A DNA stretch of 64,000 nucleotides from Stutzerimonas stutzeri (lineage in GTDB: Bacteria; Pseudomonadota; Gammaproteobacteria; Pseudomonadales; Pseudomonadaceae). Positions 19,134-29,870 of this stretch are shown piece by piece. A model generated the notes under the pieces. The model ran no database searches and had not been told where the DNA came from. It saw only the letters and a program-made list of their open reading frames with translations. The position numbers and the translations under genes were made by a program. Each line of letters begins with the position of its first letter. Position 1 is the first letter of the stretch. The DNA lies in contig NZ_POUT01000003.1 in assembly GCF_002890915.1 (NCBI RefSeq), forward strand, positions 62,001 through 126,000. The letters run 5' to 3'.

Positions 19134-20858
19134 TCAGGGCTTCTCCGAGCCGGTCAGCCGCTTCAGCGTGTCGCGCAGAACCTGGCTGTCGGGTTGTTGT
19201 TTCAATGCCTCTGACCAGACCGCGCGGGCCTCGCGGCGTTCGCCGCGGGCCCACAGCACTTCGCCGAGGTGCGCGGCCACTTCGTGGTCCGGGAAGCGCT
19301 GCAGGGCCTTGCGCAAGTGGCTCTCGGCCTCGGCGAGGTTGCCCAGGCGGAAGTTGACCCAGCCGAGGCTGTCGAGAATCGCCGGGTCTTCCGGGTTGAG
19401 CTGGTAGGCCTGTTCGATCAGTTGCAGCGCTTCGTCATGGCGGTCGGTGCGGTCGGCGAGGGTGTAGCCCAGCGCATTGAGCGCCATGGCGTTGTCCGGT
19501 TCGCGCTCGATGATGAAGCGCAGGTCGCTTTCCAGTTGCGCCAGGTCGCCACGTTTCTCGGCGAGCATGGCGCGGGTGTAGAGCAGGTTGAGGTCGTCCG
19601 GGAATTCCTCGAGCGCCTGTTCGGCCAGTTGCCAGGCCTGCTCGGTGCGGTTGTGCTCGGAGAGCGCCTCGATCTCGATCAGATACAGCTGGATGGCATA
19701 GTCGGGTTGCTGTTGGCGTGCCTGGGCGAGCAGCGCGGAGGCTTCCTGGTCGCGTTTGCTGGCATACAGCAGCTGGCTCTGCAGCAGCTTGGCCGGCAGG
19801 TATTCGTTGCCCGCTCCGACCTGCTCCAGTGCCTCCAGCGCCTTGGCCGTGTCACCCATGGCCTGGTAGGCGCGGCCGAGGTTGAAATAAGCGGCATCGA
19901 CATGGCTGCCGCGTTCGATCAGCTCCTCCAGGTAGACGGTGGCTTCGCGCCAGGCTTCGGCTTCCAGGCAGACCAGCGCCATGGAAAAGCGCAGGTCGTC
20001 GTCGGTGGGGTTCTGCTGCACCAGGGTGGCGAATTCGCCCATGGCGTCTTCGAGGCGGTCATGTTCCACCAGCAGGCGGGCATAGGTCAGGCGCAGGCGC
20101 TTGTCTTCCGGGTGCTGGCGCAGGCTTTTTTCCAGCAGCGGCAGCGCCTCGTCGCCGCGTTGCAGGCTGTGCAGCAGGCGGGCTTCGAGCAGGATGGAGG
20201 GAATCTGCCGTTCGCGGGCCGGCTGTGCCTGCAGCAGGGCCAGGGCTTCCTCGGTGCGGCCGTCCTGCTGCAGCAGCACCGCCTTGCCGAAAGTCAGTTG
20301 TGGGTTGTCCGGGTGCTTGGCGAGGAGTTGATCGAAGCTCTGCAGCAGGCCGGCGCGGGTGTCGGGGTCGGTTTCCGCGGCCGACAGGGCGAGGAAGTCG
20401 AAATGCGTGTCGCCCTGGCCCTGCAGGACCTTTTCCATGAACTCGAGCGATTGTTCGTAACGGCCGGCGCGTGCCAGTTGCACCGCCGCGGCGCGCTGGG
20501 CATCGAGGTTCTCCGGTGCATTGCGGGCCCAGATCAGTGACGTATCCAGCGCCGCCTGATCGGCACCGAGGTATTCGGCGATGCGAAAGCCGCGCTCGGC
20601 GACGCCGGCATCCTGGGTCGCATGGGCCTGCTGGACGTAGTTGCCCAGGGCGATGTCGAAGCGGTTGCGCTGGCCGGCCAGTTCCGCCACCAGCAGGGCG
20701 TAGAGCGACTCGCGGCTGAACGAGCCTTGCTCCGTCACGGCAGGCGGGCTCTCCGGCGTCGCGTCCTCGACCGGCGGGCCGCTGTCCGGAGCGCTCTGCA
20801 TGAAGGTCTGGCAGCCACCGAGAAACAGCAGGGCGGCAAGGGCGACGAGTCTTTTCAT
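19134..20858 (-). CDS. TPR-repeat lipoprotein
   Basis: 574 residues from the ATG at 20858, which gives [19 protein letters not shown], a signal peptide with lipobox LGGC. The remainder is a solenoid of tetratricopeptide-like repeats; clear examples are [20 protein letters not shown] and [20 protein letters not shown]. Probably anchored to the outer membrane facing the periplasm. It is the first gene of the operon with lolB and ispE, divergent from hemA. The partner and function are not known to me. Confidence 0.9.
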   Translation of the reverse strand: MKRLVALAALLFLGGCQTFMQSAPDSGPPVEDATPESPPAVTEQGSFSRESLYALLVAELAGQRNRFDIALGNYVQQAHATQDAGVAERGFRIAEYLGADQAALDTSLIWARNAPENLDAQRAAAVQLARAGRYEQSLEFMEKVLQGQGDTHFDFLALSAAETDPDTRAGLLQSFDQLLAKHPDNPQLTFGKAVLLQQDGRTEEALALLQAQPARERQIPSILLEARLLHSLQRGDEALPLLEKSLRQHPEDKRLRLTYARLLVEHDRLEDAMGEFATLVQQNPTDDDLRFSMALVCLEAEAWREATVYLEELIERGSHVDAAYFNLGRAYQAMGDTAKALEALEQVGAGNEYLPAKLLQSQLLYASKRDQEASALLAQARQQQPDYAIQLYLIEIEALSEHNRTEQAWQLAEQALEEFPDDLNLLYTRAMLAEKRGDLAQLESDLRFIIEREPDNAMALNALGYTLADRTDRHDEALQLIEQAYQLNPEDPAILDSLGWVNFRLGNLAEAESHLRKALQRFPDHEVAAHLGEVLWARGERREARAVWSEALKQQPDSQVLRDTLKRLTGSEKP

Positions 20859-21061
20859 AGGGAAATGTACGGCTGGTATGCGGTTGCGGCATGATGACAC
20901 AAGCCGCCAGGCAAGCCCATGGGCGCCAGGCAGGCACTGCGGACCGGGCCCTGGGAGTGGCGGCGGCACGTCCGATCCATCCGACAATCGAGGGCGGTGG
21001 TTGTTCTCCATCTGACGAAGTAGGAGAATTGCGCGCTCCGTTTTCGACTCAGCGATTCTGC

Positions 21062-22330
21062 ATGGCTTTCCTCGCGCTTGGCATCAATCACAAGACCGCT
21101 TCGGTGGACGTCCGCGAGCGCGTGGCCTTCACTCCCGAGCAGATGGTCGAGGCCTTGCGGCAGCTGTGTCGCGTCACGCCCACGCGCGAGGCGGCGATTC
21201 TCTCCACCTGCAACCGCAGCGAGCTCTATCTCCAGCAGGACCAGGTCGAAGCCGACGCTGTGCTGGCCTGGCTGGCCAACTACCATCGCCTCAGCCTCGA
21301 CGATCTGAAGGCGTGCGCCTATGTGCATGTCGATGATCAGGCCGTGCGCCACATGATGCGGGTCGCCTCGGGGCTCGATTCGCTGGTGCTGGGCGAGCCG
21401 CAGATCCTCGGCCAGATGAAGTCGGCCTACGCCGTGGCACGCGAGGCCGGCAGCGTCGGTCCGCTGCTGGGGCGGCTGTTCCAGGCGACGTTCAGCACCG
21501 CCAAGACCGTGCGCACCGATACCGCGATCGGCGAGAACCCGGTTTCCGTGGCCTTCGCCGCGGTCAGCCTGGCGCGGCAGATCTTCAGCGATCTGCAGCG
21601 CAGCCAGGCGCTGCTGATCGGCGCCGGCGAGACCATCACCCTGGTTGCCCGCCACCTGCACGAGCAGGGCGTGAAGAAGATCGTCGTAGCCAACCGTACC
21701 CTCGAACGTGCCAGTGCCCTGGCCGCCGAGTTCGGTGCGCAGGCGATCCTGCTCGCCGACATTCCCGAAGAACTGCACAACAGCGACATCGTCATCAGCT
21801 CCACTGCCAGCCAGTTGCCGATCCTCGGCAAGGGCGCGGTGGAACAGGCACTCAAGCGGCGCAAGCACAAGCCGATGTTCATGGTCGACATCGCCGTGCC
21901 GCGCGATATCGAGCCGCAGGTCGGCGAGCTGGACGACGTCTACCTGTATTCCGTCGACGACCTGCATGAAGTGGTCGCGGAGAACCTCAAGAGCCGCCAG
22001 GGGGCGGCCCAGGCCGCCGAGGAGCTGGTGGCCGCCGGCACCGACGACTTCATGCAGCGCCTGCGCGAACTGGCCGCGGTGGACGTGCTCAAGGCCTACC
22101 GCCAGCATGCCGAGCGGATTCGCGACGAGGAGCTGGGCAAGGCCCAGCGCCTGCTGGCCAACGGCGGCAACGCCGACGAGGTGCTGGCGCAGCTGGCGCG
22201 TGGGCTGACCAACAAGCTGCTGCATGCCCCCAGCGTGCAGTTGAAGAAGCTCTCCGCCGAGGGCCGCGTCGAGGCGCTGAGCATGGCCCAGGAACTCTTC
22301 GCCCTGCACGAGGGCACGGAAAAACCATGA
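21062..22330 (+). CDS. hemA: Glutamyl-tRNA reductase
   Basis: 422 residues from the ATG at 21062 ([20 protein letters not shown], the family start). The catalytic cysteine lies in STCNRSELY. The NADPH domain has [15 protein letters not shown] and a C-terminal dimerisation helix follows. It makes glutamate-1-semialdehyde from Glu-tRNA, the first committed step of haem synthesis. It heads the operon hemA-prfA-prmC-moeB-murI and overlaps prfA by 4 bases. Confidence 0.97.
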   Translation: MAFLALGINHKTASVDVRERVAFTPEQMVEALRQLCRVTPTREAAILSTCNRSELYLQQDQVEADAVLAWLANYHRLSLDDLKACAYVHVDDQAVRHMMRVASGLDSLVLGEPQILGQMKSAYAVAREAGSVGPLLGRLFQATFSTAKTVRTDTAIGENPVSVAFAAVSLARQIFSDLQRSQALLIGAGETITLVARHLHEQGVKKIVVANRTLERASALAAEFGAQAILLADIPEELHNSDIVISSTASQLPILGKGAVEQALKRRKHKPMFMVDIAVPRDIEPQVGELDDVYLYSVDDLHEVVAENLKSRQGAAQAAEELVAAGTDDFMQRLRELAAVDVLKAYRQHAERIRDEELGKAQRLLANGGNADEVLAQLARGLTNKLLHAPSVQLKKLSAEGRVEALSMAQELFALHEGTEKP

Positions 22331-23409
22331 AAGCTTCGCTGCTGAACAAGCTCGACGTCCTGCAGGACCGTTTCGAGGAACTCACCGCGCTGCTCGGCGA
22401 TGCCGAGGTGATCAGCGACCAGAGCCGTTTCCGCGCCTATTCGCGCGAATACGCCGAGGTCGAGCCGGTGATCGGGACTTATCGCCAGCTGCGCAAGGTC
22501 CGTCAGGACCTCGAGGGCGCCCAGGCGCTGCTCAAGGACAGCGACCCCGATCTGCGCGAGATGGCCGAGCAGGAAGTGGCCGAGGCCAAGGAGCAACTGG
22601 AGACGCTGGAAGGCAACCTGCAGCGTATGCTGCTGCCCAAGGACCCCAACGACGGGCGCAACGTGTTCCTCGAGATCCGCGCCGGCACCGGCGGCGACGA
22701 GGCGGCGATCTTCGCCGGCGACCTGTTCCGCATGTATTCGCGCTATGCCGAGAAGCAGGGCTGGCGGGTCGAGATCCTCTCCGAGAGCGAGGGCGAGCAC
22801 GGCGGCTTCAAGGAAGTGATCTCGCGCGTCGAAGGCGACAACGTCTACGCCAAGCTCAAGTTCGAGTCCGGTGCGCACCGCGTGCAGCGCGTACCGGAAA
22901 CCGAATCCCAGGGGCGCATCCACACCTCCGCCTGCACCGTGGCGGTGCTGCCGGAGCCGGACGAGCAGGCGGCGGTGGAGATCAACCCGGCCGAGCTGCG
23001 CATCGACACTTATCGTTCCTCCGGCGCTGGTGGCCAGCACGTCAACAAGACCGATTCGGCGATCCGCATCACCCACCTGCCCACCGGCATCGTCGTCGAG
23101 TGCCAGGAGGAGCGTTCGCAGCACAAGAACCGCGCCAAGGCCATGGCCTGGCTGGCGGCCAAGCTGCAGGACCGCCAGGATGCCGCGGCGCACAAGGAAA
23201 TCTCCGAGACACGCAAGCTGCTGGTCGGTTCCGGCGACCGCTCCGAGCGTATCCGTACCTATAACTTCCCGCAGGGGCGGGTCACCGATCACCGCGTCAA
23301 CCTGACCTTGTATTCGCTCAATGAAGTGATTGGCGGGGCGATGGAGCAGGTGATCGAGCCGCTGCTGCAGGAATACCAGGCCGATCAGTTGGCCGCGCTG
23401 GGCGATTGA
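22327..23409 (+). CDS. prfA: Peptide chain release factor 1
   Basis: 360 residues. The GGQ catalytic motif lies in [15 protein letters not shown], and a PxT-type stop-codon recognition region precedes it. It recognises UAA and UAG. Its GGQ glutamine is methylated by PrmC, encoded just downstream. The ATG overlaps the hemA stop (ATGA), giving translational coupling. Confidence 0.97.
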   Translation: MKASLLNKLDVLQDRFEELTALLGDAEVISDQSRFRAYSREYAEVEPVIGTYRQLRKVRQDLEGAQALLKDSDPDLREMAEQEVAEAKEQLETLEGNLQRMLLPKDPNDGRNVFLEIRAGTGGDEAAIFAGDLFRMYSRYAEKQGWRVEILSESEGEHGGFKEVISRVEGDNVYAKLKFESGAHRVQRVPETESQGRIHTSACTVAVLPEPDEQAAVEINPAELRIDTYRSSGAGGQHVNKTDSAIRITHLPTGIVVECQEERSQHKNRAKAMAWLAAKLQDRQDAAAHKEISETRKLLVGSGDRSERIRTYNFPQGRVTDHRVNLTLYSLNEVIGGAMEQVIEPLLQEYQADQLAALGD

Positions 23410-23468
23410 TCGGCTTTTCATGTGGTCGCGGAGGTACTCGCGATGCGTGCTGTATTCGACCTCGACCT

Positions 23469-23494
23469 TGATCGCCAGCAAGTTGGCTCCTACC
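23469..23494 (-). repeat. REP-like element between prfA and prmC
   Basis: On the minus strand this reads GGTAGGAGCCAACTTGCTG followed by GCGAT. It resembles the common Pseudomonas REP unit that begins GTAGGAGC and ends GCGAT. It lies just before the prmC ribosome site, inside an operon. Confidence 0.6.
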
Positions 23495-23505
23495 AGGGAG
23501 GCGCC

Positions 23506-24333
23506 GTGGAAACCATCGAATCCCTGCTGCAAGCGGTCGACCTGCCCGACTCGCCGAGTCCGCGGCTGGATGCCGAACTGCTGCTCGCCCACGTGCTCGG
23601 CAAGCCGCGCAGCTATCTGCGCACCTGGCCGGAGCAGGTGCCGAGCGCCGAGCTGCGCCAGGCCTTTGCAGAGTGCCTGCGCCGCCGCCGCGCGGGCGAG
23701 CCGGTGGCCTATATCCTTGGTCGCCAGGGCTTCTGGAGCCTGGAGCTGGACGTCGCGCCGCAGACGCTGATTCCGCGCCCGGACACCGAACTGCTGGTGG
23801 AAACCGCGTTGACGCTGCTGCCGGCCACACCGGTGCGGGTGCTCGACCTCGGTACCGGCACCGGCGCGATCGCGCTGGCGCTGGCGGCGGAGCGTCCGGG
23901 CTGGCAACTGACCGGCGTCGACCGGGTGGACGAGGCCGTCGCCTTGGCCGAGCGCAACCGGCAGCGCCTCGGCCTGGGCAACGCGCGGTTCACGGTCAGC
24001 CACTGGTTTTCCGCCCTGCAAGGCGAGCGTTACCGGCTGATCGTCAGCAACCCGCCCTATATTCCGGCGGCCGACCCGCACCTGCAGCGCGGCGACGTGC
24101 GCTTCGAGCCGCGCAGTGCGCTGGTGGCCGGCGCGGACGGGTTGGACGACATCCGCCTGATCGCCGCCCAGGCGCCCGTTCACCTGGAGCCCGGCGGCTG
24201 GCTGCTGCTCGAACATGGCTACGATCAGGCCGCCGCGGTGCGCGAACTGCTGGAGGTGGCGGGTTTCGGCGAGGTGCAGAGCCGCCGCGATCTCGCCGGG
24301 CACGAACGCATCAGCCTGGGCCGCCTGCCATGA
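23506..24333 (+). CDS. prmC: Release factor glutamine methyltransferase
   Basis: 275 residues from a GTG start at 23506, preceded by a strong GGGAGG site; a start at 23422 would add a tail not seen in the family and would overlap a REP-like element. The SAM motif is VLDLGTGTGAIALAL and the catalytic NPPY motif is in LIVSNPPYIP. It methylates the GGQ glutamine of release factors, fitting its place after prfA. Confidence 0.95.
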   Translation: METIESLLQAVDLPDSPSPRLDAELLLAHVLGKPRSYLRTWPEQVPSAELRQAFAECLRRRRAGEPVAYILGRQGFWSLELDVAPQTLIPRPDTELLVETALTLLPATPVRVLDLGTGTGAIALALAAERPGWQLTGVDRVDEAVALAERNRQRLGLGNARFTVSHWFSALQGERYRLIVSNPPYIPAADPHLQRGDVRFEPRSALVAGADGLDDIRLIAAQAPVHLEPGGWLLLEHGYDQAAAVRELLEVAGFGEVQSRRDLAGHERISLGRLP

Positions 24334-24354
24334 ATCATTCCGCGAGGTCCTTGC

Positions 24355-25110
24355 ATGCTCAGTGACGAAGAACTGCTGCGCTACAGCCGGCAGATCCTGC
24401 TCAAACAGGTGGATGTCGACGGGCAGCTGCGGCTCAAGCAGAGCCGGGCGCTGATCGTCGGGCTCGGCGGGCTCGGCTCGCCGGTGGCGCTCTACCTGGC
24501 GGCGGCCGGCGTCGGCGAGCTGCACCTGGCCGATTTCGACACGCTGGACCTGACCAACCTGCAGCGGCAGATCGCCCACGACAGCCGCTCGCTGGGCCTG
24601 CACAAGGTCGACTCGGCCATGGCGCGCCTGGAGGCGCTGAATCCGCTCGTGCGGCTGGTGCCGTACCGCAGTGGGCTGGACGCGGACTCCCTCGATGCGG
24701 CAGTCGCCGGCGTCGACCTGGTGCTCGACTGCACGGACAATTTCGCCATCCGCGAAGCGGTCAACGCCGCCTGCGTGAAGGCGCAGAAGCCGCTGGTCAG
24801 CGGTGCGGCGATCCGTCTCGAGGGGCAGTTGTCGGTGTTCGATCCGCGTGATGCGGCCAGTCCCTGCTACCACTGCCTCTACGGCCACGGCAGCGAGGCC
24901 GAGCTGACCTGCAGCGAGGCCGGGGTGATCGGCCCGCTGGTGGGGCTGGTCGGCAGCCTGCAGGCGCTGGAAGCGCTGAAATTGCTGGCCGGCTTCGGCG
25001 AGCCGCTGGTGGGCCGGCTGCTGCTGGTCGATGCGTTCTCCAGCCGTTTCCGTGAGCTGCGGGTCAAGCGCGATCCCGCCTGCGCCGTCTGCGGGCGCGC
25101 CGATGGATAG
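24355..25110 (+). CDS. moeB: Molybdopterin-synthase adenylyltransferase / ThiF-like E1 enzyme
   Basis: 251 residues. Nucleotide-binding [19 protein letters not shown] with [15 protein letters not shown], and two zinc CxxC pairs (CYHC and CAVC). It adenylates the C-terminus of MoaD or ThiS-type sulfur carriers. It carries no C-terminal rhodanese domain. It is encoded 22 bases after prmC and overlaps murI by 8 bases, the usual pseudomonad order. Confidence 0.9.
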   Translation: MLSDEELLRYSRQILLKQVDVDGQLRLKQSRALIVGLGGLGSPVALYLAAAGVGELHLADFDTLDLTNLQRQIAHDSRSLGLHKVDSAMARLEALNPLVRLVPYRSGLDADSLDAAVAGVDLVLDCTDNFAIREAVNAACVKAQKPLVSGAAIRLEGQLSVFDPRDAASPCYHCLYGHGSEAELTCSEAGVIGPLVGLVGSLQALEALKLLAGFGEPLVGRLLLVDAFSSRFRELRVKRDPACAVCGRADG

Positions 25111-25897
25111 ATGCCCAGCCCCGATCGGGGTGTTCGATTCCGGTGTCGGCGGGCTCTCGGTGCTGCGTGCGATCCGCCAGCGCCTGCCGCAGGAGTCGTT
25201 GCTCTATCTGGCCGACAGCGCCCATGTGCCCTATGGCGAGAAAAGCCCCGAGTACATTCGCGAACGCTGCCGCGTCATTGCGGCCTTTCTCCTCGAACAG
25301 GGGGCGAAGGCACTGGTGTTGGCCTGCAACACGGCCACCGCCGCCGGCATCAACGAGTTGCGCGAGCTGTACCCGCGCCTGCCGATCATCGGCATGGAGC
25401 CGGCGGTCAAGCCGGCCGCCCTGGCGACCCGCAGTGGAGTGGTCGGCGTGCTCGCCACCACCGGCACGCTGAAGAGTGCCCGCTTCGCCGCGTTGCTCGA
25501 TCGCTTCGCCACGGACGTCCGCGTCATCACCCAGCCCTGTCCCGGGCTGGTCGAGCGCATCGAGGCCGGCGACCTGTGCAGTGCGCAGACGCGCGCGATG
25601 CTCGCCGGCTGGGTCGAGCCGTTGCTGGCGCAGGGCTGCGACACCTTGATCCTGGGCTGCACGCATTATCCCTTCATCAGGCCGCTGCTGACCGAACTGC
25701 TGCCGGCCGACGTTCGCCTGATTGATACGGGGGCGGCGGTCGCGCGACACTTGCATGAAGTGATGGCTGAACGCCATCTTCTCGTCGCGACAGAGGCGCA
25801 ACAGCGCTTCTACTGCAGCGGTGATCCGCAGCGAATGGCGCGGGTGCTGCCTATACTTTGGGGTGAAAATGCAGCAGTCGAGTTCTTCGCGGGCTAG
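25103..25897 (+). CDS. murI: Glutamate racemase
   Basis: 264 residues from the ATG at 25103. The two catalytic cysteines are in ACNTATAAG and [11 protein letters not shown], and the N-terminus [17 protein letters not shown] is diagnostic. It supplies D-glutamate for peptidoglycan. It is last gene of the hemA operon; an 84-bp gap separates it from pagL. Confidence 0.96.
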   Translation: MDRCPAPIGVFDSGVGGLSVLRAIRQRLPQESLLYLADSAHVPYGEKSPEYIRERCRVIAAFLLEQGAKALVLACNTATAAGINELRELYPRLPIIGMEPAVKPAALATRSGVVGVLATTGTLKSARFAALLDRFATDVRVITQPCPGLVERIEAGDLCSAQTRAMLAGWVEPLLAQGCDTLILGCTHYPFIRPLLTELLPADVRLIDTGAAVARHLHEVMAERHLLVATEAQQRFYCSGDPQRMARVLPILWGENAAVEFFAG

Positions 25898-25981
25898 GAA
25901 CTCCCGGTTCGCCTGGTTTTCTCAGACGTTGCGGGCAATAAAAAACCAAAACGAACGAAGTGTTTTTATAAGGAAGTTTCC

Positions 25982-26500
25982 ATGAAAAAACTGTTCTCCT
26001 TGGCCGCTGTGGCGGCGCTGTCCATGGGGCAGATAGCGGCCGCCCAAGCGGTGGATTTCACCGCCGCTATCGGTCACACCAGCGAGTCGACCATGACCTA
26101 TCGATTGGGCGCCCAGTTCGACTTCGGCACCAGTTGGTTCCAGACCGGCACGGGGCGCCTGACCGGTTACTGGGATGCCGGCTACACCTACTGGGAGGGT
26201 GACGACAGCAGCAGTAACCACAGCCTCTCGCTGACGCCGGTATTCGTCTACGAATTCGCCGGGCAGTCGGTCAAGCCGTACCTCGAGGCGGGCATCGGTA
26301 TCGCTGCGTTCGAAAACACCGAGGTCGAAGGCAACAAGCTCGGCTCGTCGTTCCAGTTCGAGGACCGCCTCGGCGCCGGCCTGCGCTTCGCCGGCGGCCA
26401 CGAAGTGGGTGTGCGGGCGATCCACTACTCCAACGCCGGCCTGAAGCAGCCGAACGATGGCATCGAGACCTACTCGCTGCACTATCGCATGGCGTTCTGA
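25982..26500 (+). CDS. pagL: Lipid A 3-O-deacylase
   Basis: 172 residues with a cleavable signal peptide ending about AAAQA, then an eight-strand outer-membrane barrel pattern. The catalytic block AIHYSNAGLKQPNDGIE holds the His-x-Ser pair and the downstream Glu of the PagL triad. It removes the 3-position acyl chain of lipid A in the outer membrane. A good AAGGAAG ribosome site precedes it. Its place after murI matches P. aeruginosa. Confidence 0.93.
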   Translation: MKKLFSLAAVAALSMGQIAAAQAVDFTAAIGHTSESTMTYRLGAQFDFGTSWFQTGTGRLTGYWDAGYTYWEGDDSSSNHSLSLTPVFVYEFAGQSVKPYLEAGIGIAAFENTEVEGNKLGSSFQFEDRLGAGLRFAGGHEVGVRAIHYSNAGLKQPNDGIETYSLHYRMAF

Positions 26501-26517
26501 AGCAGCCCTCGTTGACG

Positions 26518-26545
26518 CTGCAGGGCATGCCGTTCGGCCCTGCAG
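26518..26545. terminator. Hairpin between convergent pagL and ykgJ-like genes
   Basis: CTGCAGGGC (26518-26526) pairs perfectly with GCCCTGCAG (26537-26545). There is no clear T run on either side, so termination is possible but unproven. It sits just after the pagL stop and before the convergent gene end. Confidence 0.4.
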
Positions 26546-26549
26546 TGCC

Positions 26550-26855
26550 CTAGCGGTAGGCCGAAGCGCTTCCCCGGCGCTCTTGCAGGCAATCCGCCGA
26601 GCCCAGCTCGAATTCCCGGCAGATCAATGGCCGGTTCGCATAGATGGTGCAGCGCATGCTGTCGCGATCGAGCGCCGCGCACCAGCCATCCTCCAGCCGC
26701 CGCATGACTTCGCCGCCCCAGGCATCGACCTCGATGAAGCGCTCCGGCACGCCGGTGTCGCCGAACAGCAGCACTTCGAGGCGACAGCAGCAGGCCGCGC
26801 AGCTGGAGCAGCTCACGGTGGGGGCGTGCAGCTGCAGATGGGGGATTTCGTTCAT
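26550..26855 (-). CDS. YkgJ-family cysteine-cluster protein
   Basis: 101 residues from the ATG at 26855. Many conserved cysteines are arranged as CSSCAACCC near the N-terminus, then C-x-I-Y and RPLICREFELG. This CxxCxxCC pattern is the zinc- or iron-sulfur-binding hallmark of the YkgJ/UPF0153 group, whose function is not known. Convergent with pagL. Confidence 0.85.
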   Translation of the reverse strand: MNEIPHLQLHAPTVSCSSCAACCCRLEVLLFGDTGVPERFIEVDAWGGEVMRRLEDGWCAALDRDSMRCTIYANRPLICREFELGSADCLQERRGSASAYR

Positions 26856-26976
26856 CGGCGCAGTGTAGCGAGCCTCACGACATGATTTGCGCATGAATGC
26901 CCAACGGCCTGTATCGACGATGTGAAAACCGATGGCGAGCTACGGCCCGCTCGGCGAGCACCGGCGCCGCGCCGGC

Positions 26977-28236
26977 TCAAACGCTGTCGTTCAACTGCTT
27001 GTTGCGCCAGCCATCGCCGCCGGGCAGCAGCAGGTTGAGCAGCAGGGCGATGATCGCGCATAGCGAGATGCCGGAAAGGGTGAACTCGCCATAGCCGATG
27101 GCCATGCCGCCGATGCCGAACACCAGGGTCACCGAGACGATGATCAGGTTGCGCGCCTCGGACAGGTCGACCTGGTGGCGGATCAGCGTGCTCAGGCCGA
27201 CCACCGCGATCGAACCGAACAGCAGGCAGAGAATCCCGCCCATCACCGGTACCGGAATGCTCAGCAGTCCGGCGCCGAACTTGCCGATGAACGCCAGGGC
27301 GATGGCGAACACCGCCGCCCAGGTCATGATCTTCGGGTTGTAATTCTTGGTCAGCATGACGGCGCCGGTGACTTCGGCGTAGGTGGTGTTCGGCGGGCCG
27401 CCGAACAGGCCGGCGGCGGAGGTGGCGACACCGTCACCGAGCAGGGTGCGGTGCAGGCCGGGCTTCTTGACGTAGTTGTTGCCCGTCACGCTGCCGATGG
27501 CCACCACGCCGCCGATGTGCTCGATGGCCGGCGCCAGCGCCACCGGAACCATGAACAGGATGGCACCGAGGTGGAACTCGGGGGCGATGAAGTTGGGCAT
27601 GGCCAGCCAGGGCGCCGCGGCGATACCGCTGGTATCGACCACGCCGAACGCGAGCGCCAGCCCGTAGCCGACCGCGACGCCGGCCAGGATCGGCACCAGG
27701 CGGAACAGGCCCTTGCCCAGCACCGCCACCAGCAGCGTGGTCACCAGGGCGGGCATGGAGATCAGCATGGCCGTCTCGTAGGGAATCAGCTGGGCGCTGC
27801 CGTCACCGGCCTTGCCCATGGCCATGTTCACCGCCACCGGGGACAGCGCCAGGCCGATGGAGATGATCACCGGGGCGATGACTACCGGCGGCAGCAGGCG
27901 ATCGATGAAGCCCGCCCCCTTCAGGCGCACGGCAAACCCCAGCAGGACATACACCAGGCCGGCCGCCACCACGCCACCCATCACCGCCGGCAGACCGAAC
28001 TCGCCCTTGGCGGCAATGATCGGGGCGATGAAGGCGAAGCTGGAGGCGAGGAACACCGGAACCTGGCGGCGGGTCACCAGCTGGAACAGCAGGGTGCCGA
28101 GCCCGGCGGTGAACAGCGCCACATTGGGGTCCATCCCGGTGATCAGCGGCATCAGCACCAGCGCGCCGAAGGCCACGAACAGCATCTGCGCGCCGGCCAG
28201 GATCTGGCGGCCGACGGATTCCTCCATGTGCGACAT
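26977..28236 (-). CDS. uraA: Uracil:H+ symporter (NCS2 family)
   Basis: 419 residues, about 14 hydrophobic segments. The NCS2 motifs are AIEHIGGVVAIGSVTGNNYV and GLFGGPPNTTYAEVTGAV. It imports uracil, which Upp converts to UMP. It starts 2 bases after the upp stop, so the pair forms an operon upp-uraA, as in P. aeruginosa. The start ATG at 28236 gives MSHMEESVGRQILAGAQM, a family-like beginning. Confidence 0.95.
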   Translation of the reverse strand: MSHMEESVGRQILAGAQMLFVAFGALVLMPLITGMDPNVALFTAGLGTLLFQLVTRRQVPVFLASSFAFIAPIIAAKGEFGLPAVMGGVVAAGLVYVLLGFAVRLKGAGFIDRLLPPVVIAPVIISIGLALSPVAVNMAMGKAGDGSAQLIPYETAMLISMPALVTTLLVAVLGKGLFRLVPILAGVAVGYGLALAFGVVDTSGIAAAPWLAMPNFIAPEFHLGAILFMVPVALAPAIEHIGGVVAIGSVTGNNYVKKPGLHRTLLGDGVATSAAGLFGGPPNTTYAEVTGAVMLTKNYNPKIMTWAAVFAIALAFIGKFGAGLLSIPVPVMGGILCLLFGSIAVVGLSTLIRHQVDLSEARNLIIVSVTLVFGIGGMAIGYGEFTLSGISLCAIIALLLNLLLPGGDGWRNKQLNDSV

Positions 28237-28238
28237 GC

Positions 28239-28877
28239 TCAGATGTCCTTCTGCTTGGTGCCGAAGATCTTGTCGCCGGCATCGCCGAGGCCCGGCACGA
28301 TGTAGCCGTTCTGGTCCAGGCGCTGATCGATGGAGGCGGTGTAGATGACGACGTCCGGGTGCGCCTGTTCCACCTTGGCGATGCCTTCCGGTGCGGCGAC
28401 CAGGACCAGGGCGCGGATTTCCTTGCAGCCGGCCTTCTTCAGCATGTCGATGGTGGCCACCATCGAGCCGCCGGTGGCCAGCATCGGGTCGATGATGATC
28501 GCCAGGCGTTGCTCGATTTCCGGGACCAGCTTTTCCAGGTAGGTCTGGGCCTGCAGGGTTTCTTCGTTGCGCGCGATCCCCACCGCGCTGACCTTGGCAC
28601 CGGGAATCAGGCTGAGCACGCCGTCGAGCATGCCGATCCCGGCACGCAGGATCGGCACCACGGTGATCTTCTTGCCGGAGATTTTCTCGACCTGGACCGG
28701 GCCGCACCAGCCATCGATGCTGTAATGTTCCAGCGGCAGGTCCGAGGTCGCTTCGTAGGTGAGGATCGAGCCGACTTCCTGAGCCAGTTCGCGGAAGTTC
28801 TTGGTGCTGATGTCGGCACGGCGCATCAGGCCGAGTTTGTGGCGGATCAGCGGGTGGCGGATCTCTCGAATGGGCAT
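28239..28877 (-). CDS. upp: Uracil phosphoribosyltransferase
   Basis: 212 residues. PRPP-binding motif [20 protein letters not shown] and uracil-site [21 protein letters not shown] near the C-terminus. It converts uracil and PRPP to UMP. It is first in the upp-uraA unit and divergent from hpt with a 263-bp shared upstream region. Confidence 0.96.
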   Translation of the reverse strand: MPIREIRHPLIRHKLGLMRRADISTKNFRELAQEVGSILTYEATSDLPLEHYSIDGWCGPVQVEKISGKKITVVPILRAGIGMLDGVLSLIPGAKVSAVGIARNEETLQAQTYLEKLVPEIEQRLAIIIDPMLATGGSMVATIDMLKKAGCKEIRALVLVAAPEGIAKVEQAHPDVVIYTASIDQRLDQNGYIVPGLGDAGDKIFGTKQKDI

Positions 28878-29140
28878 GGGGGGGCTCCGGCGGGCGAATA
28901 AACCGGCTTAGATTAAAGCATCACCGGGTCAGCGGCTATTCGCCCGTCATTCATCCCATGGACTTGCCGCCCGAATGCAGGGTGAGTATCTTCCCCGCCC
29001 TTTCGCGGGCGGCTGAAAAGTGGTCCGTTCGGCCAGGTTTTGCGTTGCGTAGGCTATCGACTGCAGCGTGGATCGGCCTGGCGGCCCGCCGGGTTTGCTG
29101 GCGTTCCTATCAATCTTGTCTACCACTGGGGAATCGCACC
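28878..29140. other. Divergent intergenic region upp | hpt
   Basis: 263 bases between two divergent salvage genes. The only structure seen is a hairpin CCGCCC (28995-29000) with GGGCGG (29007-29012). No riboswitch or recognised operator was found. Promoters for both genes must lie here. Confidence 0.5.
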
Positions 29141-29698
29141 ATGTCCGTCGATCTCGCACACATCCGTCAAGTCATGGCAGAAGCGGACTGCCTTTACACC
29201 GAGGCGCAGGTCGAATCGGCTATCGCCGCGGTCGCGCAGCAGATCAACGGCGAACTGGCCGAACGCAACCCGGTAGTGTTCTGCGTGATGAACGGCGGCT
29301 TGATCTTTTCCGGCAAGTTGCTGCCCAAGCTGAACTTCCCGCTGGAGCTGTCCTACCTGCATGCGACCCGTTACCGCAACGAGACCAGTGGTGGCGAGCT
29401 GTTCTGGAAGGCCAAGCCGGAAATCTCCTTCATCGACCGCGACGTGCTGATCATCGATGACATCCTGGACGAAGGGCACACGCTGGGGGCGATCATCGAT
29501 TTCTGCCGTCACGCCGGCGCTTCGGCGGTGCACACCGCCGTGTTGATCGACAAGGATCACCAGCGCAAGGCGCGTCCTGACCTGAAGGCCGACTACGTCG
29601 GGCTCAGTTGCATCGATCGCTACATCTTCGGCTATGGCATGGACTACAAGGGCTACTGGCGTAATGCGCCGGGCATCTATGCGGTAAAAGGTATGTGA
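29141..29698 (+). CDS. hpt: Hypoxanthine-guanine phosphoribosyltransferase
   Basis: 185 residues from the ATG at 29141, giving MSVDLAHIRQVMAEADCLYT. The PRPP motif VLIIDDILDEGHTLGAI is intact and the C-terminus DYKGYWRNAPGIYAVKG matches the pseudomonad type. It salvages hypoxanthine and guanine. Divergent from upp-uraA, forming a compact nucleobase-salvage locus. Confidence 0.93.
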   Translation: MSVDLAHIRQVMAEADCLYTEAQVESAIAAVAQQINGELAERNPVVFCVMNGGLIFSGKLLPKLNFPLELSYLHATRYRNETSGGELFWKAKPEISFIDRDVLIIDDILDEGHTLGAIIDFCRHAGASAVHTAVLIDKDHQRKARPDLKADYVGLSCIDRYIFGYGMDYKGYWRNAPGIYAVKGM

Positions 29699-29711
29699 TT
29701 CGGCTGATGCC

Positions 29712-29750
29712 GCCTTTGCAGGAGGCCTGCCCTCGAGGCGATGCTCTTCA
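29712..29750 (+). repeat. REP element, copy A1
   Basis: Begins CCTTTGCAGGAGGCCTGCCC and continues CTCGAGGCGATGCT. It differs from copy A2 at 29871 by a few transitions. It leads directly into the 7-bp tandem array. Confidence 0.7.
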
Positions 29751-29808
29751 GGCTTCAGGCTTCAGGCTTCAGGCTTCAGGCTTCAGGCTTCAGGCTCCAG
29801 GCTCCAGG
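29746..29808 (+). repeat. 7-bp tandem repeat, nine units
   Basis: Seven perfect copies of CTTCAGG (29746-29794) followed by two of CTCCAGG (29795-29808), uninterrupted. The related unit CTTCAAG occurs after copy A2 (29909-29917) and as a four-unit array at 59066-59093. Confidence 0.95.
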
Positions 29809-29821
29809 CAGCCCTTCGGCC

Positions 29822-29849
29822 TGCATCGCCGCGAGGGCGCGCCCACAGG
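29822..29849 (-). repeat. REP element, inverted copy A3
   Basis: On the minus strand it reads CCTGTGGGCGCGCCCTCGCG then GCGATGCA, the same unit as A1 and A2 in opposite orientation. With A2 it forms an inverted pair separated by about 21 bases. Confidence 0.75.
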
Positions 29850-29870
29850 AGGTCGGTGAGGGCTGTGCTG

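Noticed and set aside
22096..24888. A 930-codon open frame antisense to hemA-prfA-prmC-moeB
   Set aside because: Spans four convincing genes in reverse and shows only reverse-complement composition.
28878..29140. Purine riboswitch before hpt
   Set aside because: Only a simple GC hairpin was seen, not the three-way junction core.
29746..29808. Possible CRISPR array
   Set aside because: Units are 7 bp without spacers; no cas genes in the window.
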